Assembly: GCA_947483545.1 (NCBI GenBank)
Contig: CANKNP010000195.1
Coordinates: 1-9,700, forward strand
Source: Deltaproteobacteria bacterium
Lineage (GTDB): Bacteria > Myxococcota > UBA796 > SXON01
Reading direction: 5' to 3'
DNA length: 9,700 nt
Position numbers and translations under genes: made by a program. Numbering within the stretch: position 1 is the stretch's first letter; the number at the start of each line of letters is the position of its first letter. This document shows, piece after piece, positions 1 through 5,363 of the stretch. Below the pieces are notes generated by a model that was not told the origin of the DNA, did no database searches, and was given only the letters and a program-made list of their open reading frames with translations.

Positions 1-314
1 AGGTGTGGCCTGGAGACCAGCACCTCGCACCGCTCTTTGAGCAAGGTGTCCACGATGCGATCGCAGTACTTCCGGGAGTTGGGGTCTACGTCCCGGGTGA
101 TGGTCAGCCAGACAAAATCGCGCGTCGTCGGGTCCGACACGTACTGCTCCGTGACCTCAATGCCGCGGGCCGGATCGGTCTTGAACAACGCGGGGAGCAG
201 CGTGAGCAGGCACTCGTCGCGGTCCGGGCCCTCGGCGAGCGCGATGCAGCCGTCTACGGTGGTGGGCTGCGCGCCACAGCCGAGCAAGACCAGGAGCCAG
301 AGGCGGACGCGCAT
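1..314 (-). CDS. Putative lipoprotein, unknown function (partial, 3' end outside window)
   Basis: This leftward frame opens with ATG at 314-312 and stays open to the left edge (104 codons visible). The protein begins MRVRLWLLVLLGCGAQ: a short positively charged start, a hydrophobic stretch and an LLGC lipobox with the lipidated Cys at residue 13, so a signal-peptidase-II lipoprotein is expected. The mature part is soluble and has further Cys residues at 23 and 35 plus two in the stretch YCDRIVDTLLKERCEVL, which could form disulfides in the periplasm. I do not recognise the family. It is transcribed divergently from the gene at 356, with only 41 bp between the starts, so the two promoters must overlap or sit inside the genes. 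Codons are mostly G/C-ending, as expected for a real gene here. The lipoprotein call is fairly safe; the function is unknown. Confidence 0.72.
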   Translation of the reverse strand, partial: MRVRLWLLVLLGCGAQPTTVDGCIALAEGPDRDECLLTLLPALFKTDPARGIEVTEQYVSDPTTRDFVWLTITRDVDPNSRKYCDRIVDTLLKERCEVLVSRPH

Positions 315-355
315 TCCGTGCCTGTATCCCGGCCCTGGGAGCGATAACCTGCGGT
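315..355. promoter_or_regulatory. Short divergent intergenic spacer, likely shared promoter region
   Basis: These 41 bp separate two divergent start codons, so control signals for one or both genes are expected here. On the plus strand GATAAC at 343-348 resembles a -10 element, but no convincing -35 lies at the right distance. GGGAG at 337-341 is a poorly spaced candidate ribosome-binding site for the ATG at 356. The assignment rests mainly on gene layout. Confidence 0.3.
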
Positions 356-1180
356 ATGCCGCTCCTTCACACGATGCCGTCGAACCGCCACGCCGCGGTC
401 CAGCGGACTCGGGCGGTGCTCGCGGACCCCGTCGAGGCGGACGTGTTCCTGGACCGCTGGCTGCACAAGTTCTCGGTGATCTCGGACCGTTCGCTGCGGC
501 GAAACGTGCTCTTCGAGCTGGTCGAAGGCACGGATGATGGCACGCTGCTCGGGGTGCTGCCCCGCTTGGACGCGAGGGCGGAGACCGGGGAACGTGTCGT
601 GCGCTGGCTCCAGACAGAGCTGGCCCTGACCCCCTCGGTGCTCACCGAGCTGCCGTACGATCGCATCACGGAGCTCTACGCCATCGCGCGGGCGGCCGGC
701 CTCGACCGCCTCGCGAGCCGATTCCTGACGGATCGGCCTGTCCCAGGCGTTCAACTGCGGGCGGAGAACCCTCACCTTGACCTCTCGGCCGGCGAGCGCA
801 CGGCCAAGGCGCGCCGGTTCGACCGCATGACGCTCGACCGCCTGATGCACGACCGTGACCCGCGCATCATCCGCGCGCTGCTCGACAATCCGCGGCTCGT
901 GGAGCGTGACGTGGTGCGGATCGCAGCGATGCGGCCGACGCTGGGCGAGATCCTCGAGCTGATCGCCTCCCATCCGCGTTGGTCGCCCGCCTACCGGGTG
1001 CGGAAGGCGCTGGCCTTCAACCCGCATACGCCCTCCGCGCTGGCGCGTCAGCTCCTCCCCACGTTGCTGCGCCAGGATCTTGTGGACCTTCAAGGCTCGA
1101 AGATCCTTGGCCCGGACCTTCAGGCGGACCTGCACGCGCTCCTTCACCCGGTCCGCACCCCGCCCGCGCAACAGCCTTGA
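356..1180 (+). CDS. Helical-repeat (LRV/HEAT-like) protein of unknown function
   Basis: A 274-residue soluble protein without signal peptide or membrane segment, so probably cytoplasmic. It is rich in Leu, Arg and Ala and looks entirely alpha-helical. Residues about 163-242 carry recurring units of the type DNPRL..DVVRIAAMRPT, ASHPRWSPAYRVRKAL and FNPHTPSALARQLLPTL, in which Asn-Pro or His-Pro turns separate amphipathic helices. This resembles leucine-rich-variant or HEAT-like repeats, and similar uncharacterised proteins are common in Myxococcota (from memory, not searched). Such solenoids usually bind proteins; no catalytic motif is visible. The ATG at 356 gives the longest product; a second in-frame ATG at 374 is an alternative, and neither has a strong ribosome-binding site. 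Its TGA stop overlaps the TTG start of the HutF gene (TTGA, 1177-1180), suggesting translational coupling, though any link to histidine breakdown is only inferred from position. Confidence 0.8.
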   Translation: MPLLHTMPSNRHAAVQRTRAVLADPVEADVFLDRWLHKFSVISDRSLRRNVLFELVEGTDDGTLLGVLPRLDARAETGERVVRWLQTELALTPSVLTELPYDRITELYAIARAAGLDRLASRFLTDRPVPGVQLRAENPHLDLSAGERTAKARRFDRMTLDRLMHDRDPRIIRALLDNPRLVERDVVRIAAMRPTLGEILELIASHPRWSPAYRVRKALAFNPHTPSALARQLLPTLLRQDLVDLQGSKILGPDLQADLHALLHPVRTPPAQQP

Positions 1181-2484
1181 CCTGGCTCCTCCCCGACGCG
1201 GTCTTGACCCCCGCCGGCCTCGTCAACAACGTGGCTGTCGAGATCGTCGGAGATCGCATCGGCCGGATCGGTGCCCTCCCCGAGGGCGAACACCCCGAGC
1301 GACTCCCCGGCCGCGCGCTGCTGCCCGGCTTCGTCAACGCCCACTCCCACGCCTTTCAACGGGGCTTGCGGGGCCACGTTCAGCATCGTGGCGCGTCCGA
1401 CGACAGCTTCTGGACCTGGCGCGAGGCGATGTACGCGCTCGCCGAGACCCTCGACCCCGACGAATTTCAGCGCATCTCGACGCTCGCCTTTCGCGAGATG
1501 CTCCGCGCCGGGTTCACCACCGTCGCGGAATTCCACTACGTCCACCACCAGCCCGACGGCACGCCCTACGCCGATCCCGACGAGCTCTCCCACCGCATCG
1601 TCGCCGCCGCCGAAGCCGCTGGCATCCGGCTCGTCCTGCTCTACGTGGCTTACGCCCGCGCCGGGTTCGGGGTCGAACCAAACCCGCGCCAACGTCGTTT
1701 CCTGCATCGCTCACCGGACCAGGTCCTGGCCGCCATCGCCCGCTTGACCTCGCGATCCGCGGGGTTCACCGTTGGCCTCGCCGCGCACTCCATCCGCGCG
1801 TGTCCGGCGCCCTGGCTTCGGGAACTATCCGCCTTTCAAGGTATCATTCATGCACACGTGGACGAACAGCCCGGCGAGATCGCGGCCAGCCTGGCCGAGC
1901 ACGGCTGCCGCCCGATCCACGTATTCGAGGCCGCGGGCATGCTCTCCCCGCGCTTTGCGGCGGTACACCTGACCCATCCCGACAACGCGGAGATCGAAGC
2001 CCTCCGCGCGGCCGGCGGATCGGTCGTCGCCTGCCCGACGACGGAGCTGGACCTCGGCGACGGCTTCTTGCCGCTGGCCAAGCTCGACGGTGTCGTGCCC
2101 ATCAGCATCGGCTCGGACAGCCACGCCTGCATCGACCCCTTCGCCGAGCTGAGGGCCATCGAGTGGCATGCCCGCGCGCTCTCCGGGCATCGCAACGTGC
2201 TGAGACCGGCCGGTACGACGGATCCGCGGGACGGTCTGGCGGCGCGATTGTTGCAGATCGGCGCAGCGGAGGGTGGGCGTGCTTTGGGGCTCCGCACCGG
2301 CGAGATCGCGCCCGGCATGCTCGCGGATCTGATCGCCCTGGACGTTACCCGGCTGGAGTTCGAGCAGGCGAGGCGGTTGCCGGCCCTGGTGTTCAACGGC
2401 TCGCCGGCGGCTGTGACGGACGTGTGGGTCGGCGGGCGCCGCCGGTTTGCCGCGCTGCGCCCGACCGATCCCGAACCCGTGTAG
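1177..2484 (+). CDS. hutF: Formimidoylglutamate deiminase (HutF), amidohydrolase superfamily
   Basis: HutF hydrolyses N-formimidoyl-L-glutamate to N-formyl-L-glutamate and ammonia, the fourth step of the five-step histidine degradation route. The 435-residue length fits the family. Visible signatures are the metal-binding HSH (His56, His58), the HutF-typical SFWTWR (77-82), AHSIRA with His204, HAHVDEQPGE with His227 and Glu230, His264 in VHLTH, and GSDSHA with Asp314. These match the zinc ligands and catalytic residues known for amidohydrolases of this type. The C-terminal strand region GEIAPGMLADLIALD is also typical. An in-frame opening reaches back to 979, but that part overlaps the upstream gene and is not HutF-like. 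Similarity begins at TWLLPDAVL, so I place the start at TTG 1177, overlapping the previous stop by 4 bp. No other hut gene is in the window, so the rest of the pathway must be elsewhere. A related deiminase with another substrate is possible but less likely. Confidence 0.9.
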   Translation: MTWLLPDAVLTPAGLVNNVAVEIVGDRIGRIGALPEGEHPERLPGRALLPGFVNAHSHAFQRGLRGHVQHRGASDDSFWTWREAMYALAETLDPDEFQRISTLAFREMLRAGFTTVAEFHYVHHQPDGTPYADPDELSHRIVAAAEAAGIRLVLLYVAYARAGFGVEPNPRQRRFLHRSPDQVLAAIARLTSRSAGFTVGLAAHSIRACPAPWLRELSAFQGIIHAHVDEQPGEIAASLAEHGCRPIHVFEAAGMLSPRFAAVHLTHPDNAEIEALRAAGGSVVACPTTELDLGDGFLPLAKLDGVVPISIGSDSHACIDPFAELRAIEWHARALSGHRNVLRPAGTTDPRDGLAARLLQIGAAEGGRALGLRTGEIAPGMLADLIALDVTRLEFEQARRLPALVFNGSPAAVTDVWVGGRRRFAALRPTDPEPV

Positions 2485-2493
2485 AATGTCAAC

Positions 2494-4017
2494 ATGCGCA
2501 CGTTCCCGACTCCGATTCTGGCCTTGCTTTCCCTCACGACAGTGACCCTTGCGTGTCAGGACAAAGGCGTCAGCGCGTACAATACCGACCCCACCGCCGG
2601 CATCCTCGCGCCCGCGGATGGGACCGCGGTGGACGCGGGCGCTTTGGTCGAGCTGTTCGGGGTGGTCGGAGATGCCCAGACCGACACGGTGGACATCGCT
2701 GTGAGCTGGGCGAGCGACATCGATGGCGAGCTCGACACCACGGCACCCGCCATCGATGGCGAGGTCTACTACGCCACCTCTGCGTTGACTGGCGGCGATC
2801 ATGCGATCACGCTGTCGGCCATCGACGAGCAGGGATTGTCCGCTCAGGCCACCATCCAGCTGCATGTCGGGACCGGTGGAGGCGGGCCCGGCTCGCCGAC
2901 GGTCGTGATCCTCGGGCCGACCGATGGCCAGGAGATCGCGTCCACGGATGTGCAGAACCTCGTGGCCGCCGTGACCGACGCCGAGGATGCCTACGATACG
3001 CTGCAGGTCGAGCTGATCGACGTGCCGGACGGGTCGCTCTGGGTGGGCAACCCGACCTCCACGGGTTCGCTCACCGTGCCGATGTCGCTCTCGATTGGCA
3101 CGCACATCCTCACGGTCAACGCCGTGGACTCGGATCTGAACACCGCCACGGCGTCGGTGACCTTCTCGATCATCGACGATGGCCGCCCCCACGTGACCAT
3201 CGACACGCCCGCCGACGGCTCGGAGATCGCGACCGGCACGTCCACGAGCTTTCGCGGCACGGTCAGTGACGACATCACCGACGTGGAAGCCCTGCAGTTG
3301 ACGTGGGTAAGCGATATCGACGGCCTCTTGGCCGCGAACCCCGCCGACTCGTCGGGCGCCACATCCACCGCACCGGCGCTCTCGACAGCCATCCACACCG
3401 TCACGCTCACCGCGACCGATCACGAAGGCAAGACCGGCTCCGACAGCATCGTCGTCACCGTGTACGACCCGAACGATCGCGATGATGACGGCGATGGCTG
3501 GACCGAGAACGAAGGCGATTGCGACGACGCCGACCCCAGCACAAGCCCGGGCGAGGTGGACGTCTGTGACAGCGCGGACAACGACTGCGACGGGGTCATC
3601 AACGACGAAGACCTCGACAGCTACGAGTCGAACGACACCTCCCCGGGCTACGCCTGCGGCGAGGTGGACGACAGCTTTCTTTGGACCGGCTCCACGTTGG
3701 AGCTGTCCGCGTTGACCCTGTCAGAGTCCTCGGACGAGGACTGGTTCTCCTGGTCCGCCGACGATGAGTACTACGACAATGTCAGCGTCTCCGCGACGGT
3801 GACCGGGCTGCCCGCATCGGGCACGTACGTGGTGGAGCTTTGGAGCCTGGACACGGGCAGCATCGTGGACTCCGACTCCGGGGCGTCCAGCCTGACCGTG
3901 AGCTTCAGCGGCGACATCTTCAGCGACGAAGACGACAACTTCGCGATCCGGGTGTACGCCACGACCTGGCCGGCCGGGAGCTGCGACACGCTTTATGACT
4001 TGTCGATTCATTCGTAG
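2494..4017 (+). CDS. Acidic surface lipoprotein with Ig-like repeats, MopE-type motif and PPC-like domain
   Basis: A 507-residue exported protein. Residues 1-21 (MRTFPTPILALLSLTTVTLAC) form a lipoprotein-type signal with Cys21 as the likely lipidation site; Thr at -3 makes the lipobox slightly imperfect. Three beta-sandwich repeats follow at about 34-125, 136-226 and 233-323, each opening with a [PA]-x-[VG]-x-I-x-x-P-x-D-G pattern and ending with a T[VL]xAxDxxG-like edge, as in Ig/cadherin-like adhesive domains. Residues 328-373 hold one MopE-type motif: DRDDDGDG, then GDCDDADPSTSPGE, then CDSADNDCDGVINDE, known from metal-binding surface proteins. The rest (about 377-507, SNDTSPGYACG then SDEDWFSW) resembles bacterial pre-peptidase C-terminal (PPC) domains. 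It begins 9 bp after hutF and may be read from the same transcript, though its surface role seems unrelated. The ligand is unknown; calcium or copper binding is inferred from the motif. Confidence 0.85.
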   Translation: MRTFPTPILALLSLTTVTLACQDKGVSAYNTDPTAGILAPADGTAVDAGALVELFGVVGDAQTDTVDIAVSWASDIDGELDTTAPAIDGEVYYATSALTGGDHAITLSAIDEQGLSAQATIQLHVGTGGGGPGSPTVVILGPTDGQEIASTDVQNLVAAVTDAEDAYDTLQVELIDVPDGSLWVGNPTSTGSLTVPMSLSIGTHILTVNAVDSDLNTATASVTFSIIDDGRPHVTIDTPADGSEIATGTSTSFRGTVSDDITDVEALQLTWVSDIDGLLAANPADSSGATSTAPALSTAIHTVTLTATDHEGKTGSDSIVVTVYDPNDRDDDGDGWTENEGDCDDADPSTSPGEVDVCDSADNDCDGVINDEDLDSYESNDTSPGYACGEVDDSFLWTGSTLELSALTLSESSDEDWFSWSADDEYYDNVSVSATVTGLPASGTYVVELWSLDTGSIVDSDSGASSLTVSFSGDIFSDEDDNFAIRVYATTWPAGSCDTLYDLSIHS

Positions 4018-4023
4018 GGTAAA

Positions 4024-4111
4024 TGGCGGAGAGAGCGGGATTCGAACCCGCGGTACCTTTCGGTACACACGATTTCCAGTCGTGCACCTTCGACCACTCG
4101 GTCACCTCTCC
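4024..4111 (-). tRNA. tRNA-Ser, anticodon GGA
   Basis: Read on the minus strand, an 88-nt type II tRNA folds fully: acceptor stem GGAGAGG against TCTCTCC (one G-U), G discriminator, encoded CCA (4026-4024), anticodon stem CACGA/TCGTG around loop CTGGAAA, anticodon GGA at 4077-4075, long variable arm GTACC-GAAA-GGTAC, and T arm GCGGG-TTCGAAT-CCCGC. The long variable arm and the anticodon both specify serine (codons UCC and UCU). It lies 8 bp downstream of the other tRNA-Ser gene. No U-rich terminator follows it before the convergent lipoprotein gene 6 bp away. Confidence 0.97.
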
Positions 4112-4119
4112 TAAAGGGA

Positions 4120-4208
4120 TGGCGGAAAGGGTGGGATTCGAACCCACGGTAGGGGAAACCTACAACAGATTTCGAGTCTGCCGCCTTCGTCCACTCGGCC
4201 ACCTTTCC
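4120..4208 (-). tRNA. tRNA-Ser, anticodon CGA
   Basis: On the minus strand an 89-nt type II tRNA is seen: perfect acceptor stem GGAAAGG/CCTTTCC, G discriminator and encoded CCA, anticodon stem GCAGA/TCTGT around loop CTCGAAA with anticodon CGA at 4174-4172, variable arm GTAGG/CCTAC, and T arm GTGGG-TTCGAAT-CCCAC. It reads the codon UCG, which is useful in a GC-rich genome. It starts 20 bp after the tadA stop codon, and tRNA-Ser(GGA) follows after 8 bp, so both tRNAs are probably processed from one transcript that may include tadA. Confidence 0.97.
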
Positions 4209-4228
4209 GCGAAAAACAGTCTCCTCGT

Positions 4229-4723
4229 TCAGGTCCGGCGTCTGGCCCGCAGCGATGCAAAGAACTGAGTCAGTTGCATCGAAGCTTCTTCGGCCAGCAC
4301 CCCGGGGACAACGTCGAACCGGTGGTTCAACTTGGGGTGGGCGGACAGGTCACCGACGGTGCCACAAAAGCCGCCTTTGGGGTCGGCTGCGCCGTAGACG
4401 ACCCGGGGGATCCGGGCGAGCAGGATAGCGCCGGCGCACATGGCGCAGGGCTCCAACGTCACGTAGAGCGTTGCGCGCTCTAGCCGCCAATCGGACAGGT
4501 GGCGGGCTGCGGCGCGGATCGCCAGCAGCTCGGCATGACCGCAGGGGTCGCGCTCCGCCTCGCGGACGTTGCTCGCCTCGGCCAGCACGACATCGTCGCG
4601 AACGACGAGGGCACCAACCGGGACTTCGCCTCGCGACGCGGCTTCCGCTGCGAGCGCAAGCGCCCGCCGCATATAGCGCTCGTCGTCGGGCGCCTGAATG
4701 GATGAGGAGATTTTGGGGTACAT
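4229..4723 (-). CDS. tadA: tRNA-specific adenosine deaminase TadA
   Basis: TadA is the zinc deaminase that converts A34 of tRNA-Arg(ACG) to inosine, letting one tRNA read CGU, CGC and CGA. The 164-residue product has the whole cytidine/adenosine-deaminase signature: CGHAELLAI with zinc ligand His63 and proton-shuttling Glu65, and [10 protein letters not shown] with ligands Cys93 and Cys96. [22 protein letters not shown] and the C-terminal [17 protein letters not shown] are also characteristic. CGHAE replaces the more usual TAHAE, but no catalytic residue is lost. I chose ATG 4723; a TTG just before it (4726-4724) would add one residue, and neither has a clear ribosome-binding site. The gene is 67 bp downstream of the repeat/membrane protein and 20 bp upstream of two tRNA-Ser genes on the same strand. 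tadA beside tRNA-Ser is also known in Firmicutes. Essential in most bacteria. Confidence 0.94.
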   Translation of the reverse strand: MYPKISSSIQAPDDERYMRRALALAAEAASRGEVPVGALVVRDDVVLAEASNVREAERDPCGHAELLAIRAAARHLSDWRLERATLYVTLEPCAMCAGAILLARIPRVVYGAADPKGGFCGTVGDLSAHPKLNHRFDVVPGVLAEEASMQLTQFFASLRARRRT

Positions 4724-4790
4724 CAAAGAGCCGCGAGCTGCAACGCCCGGCGTCCGCCCGGGTAAGCGACCACACCCCCCACGTCAACCG

Positions 4791-5363
4791 TCAAGTGCTG
4801 CACGCGTGCACCGTGAGCCATCCGAGGCCAACGAGGAGCATGAGGAGAACGGCCCAACGCTCGACTTCCCGCGGCCGCGCGGGGTCCAACCCACGACGGT
4901 GGGGCGCGCGGGGCGTGCCCTGAGCATCCGGGGAGACGGCTGGGGCCTCGGTCTCGGGGTTCGCCGGCAACGCCGCAGGATGCTTCGGCGCCTCCTCAGT
5001 CACGGCTTCGGGAGCAGCCTTGGGCTCCGGTCTACCCGTCCACCGGAACCCCCCCGGCAGCAGCTCCAAGGGCTCGGCCGAGAGCAAGAGCCCGAGCCCC
5101 GGCACCTCCCCCCGCGATCCGCCCGGGGCCACGCTCAGCGTGGCTCCGATCCACGCCAGCACCGCCGTCGGGCGCTCCGTCACCCGCCCTGCGGTGACGT
5201 CCTTTCTGCCGGTGACCTCTCCGGTGCCGGTGACCTCTCCGGTGCCGGTGACCTCGCCGGTGCCTGTCGGATCTGCGGGGTCGAACAAGCCGTGACCGGC
5301 GTCTGGCCCCCAGTCGGCGACCGGGTCGTCGGTCGGGCCAATGGGCGGGGGGGGGCGCGGCAC
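4791..5363 (-). CDS. Small Pro-rich, C-terminally anchored membrane protein with GTGEVT repeats, unknown function
   Basis: A 190-residue protein starting at GTG 5363-5361, sharing one base with the TAG stop of the upstream sulfatase gene (TAGTG), which implies translational coupling. The N-terminus is Pro-rich, with codons 3-6 containing nine consecutive C bases. Residues 33-56 are a short repeat of TGTGEV units ending in the degenerate TGRKDV. A more hydrophobic part, AVLAWIGATLSVAPGG to LLLSAEPLELLPGG (about 67-105), may be the folded core. A Pro/Ala/Glu-rich linker (111-160) leads to RPREVERW and a single membrane helix, WAVLLMLLVGLGWLTV (170-185), four residues from the end. There is no N-terminal signal. 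Positive charges before the helix suggest a tail-anchored protein with its bulk in the cytoplasm. G/C-ending codons and operon position support a real gene. I do not recognise the family. Confidence 0.68.
   Translation of the reverse strand: MPRPPPPIGPTDDPVADWGPDAGHGLFDPADPTGTGEVTGTGEVTGTGEVTGRKDVTAGRVTERPTAVLAWIGATLSVAPGGSRGEVPGLGLLLSAEPLELLPGGFRWTGRPEPKAAPEAVTEEAPKHPAALPANPETEAPAVSPDAQGTPRAPHRRGLDPARPREVERWAVLLMLLVGLGWLTVHACST
5193..5264. repeat. 18-bp in-frame tandem repeat, four units
   Basis: The unit ggtgacctctccggtgcc occurs perfectly at 5211-5228 and 5229-5246, with one mismatch at 5247-5264, and as a diverged copy at 5193-5210. Because 18 is divisible by three, copy-number changes add or remove whole TGTGEV hexapeptides on the minus strand without shifting the frame. 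There are no spacers, so this is a coding minisatellite and not CRISPR. Confidence 0.9.

Noticed and set aside
979..1176. 66-codon N-terminal extension of the HutF frame
   Set aside because: It overlaps the upstream coding gene, is Pro/Gly/Ala-rich, and HutF similarity begins only at residue 2 after the TTG at 1177.
1080..3269. 729-codon open frame on the plus strand, very Arg/Pro-rich
   Set aside because: It overlaps hutF and the lipoprotein gene in another frame. Both real genes have clear family motifs, and long Arg/Pro-rich shadows are expected in GC-rich coding DNA.
1825..3423. 532-codon open frame on the minus strand
   Set aside because: It is antisense to hutF and the lipoprotein gene, with Arg/Gly/His-rich low-information composition and no recognisable motif.
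4023..4268. Open frame reading [10 protein letters not shown]... across the two tRNA genes
   Set aside because: This is the well-known spurious peptide from antisense reading of tRNA genes; the DNA is fully explained by the two tRNA-Ser.
4724..4790. Possible tadA promoter (TTGACG at 4787-4782 on the minus strand) and small hairpin at 4746-4762
   Set aside because: The hexamer 17 bp downstream of TTGACG is TACCCG, a poor -10. The hairpin has only a 5-bp stem and no T tract, so neither a promoter nor a terminator can be supported.
5193..5264. Repeat block considered as a CRISPR or binding-site array
   Set aside because: Units are directly adjacent, 18 bp, in frame within a coding gene, and have no unique spacers.
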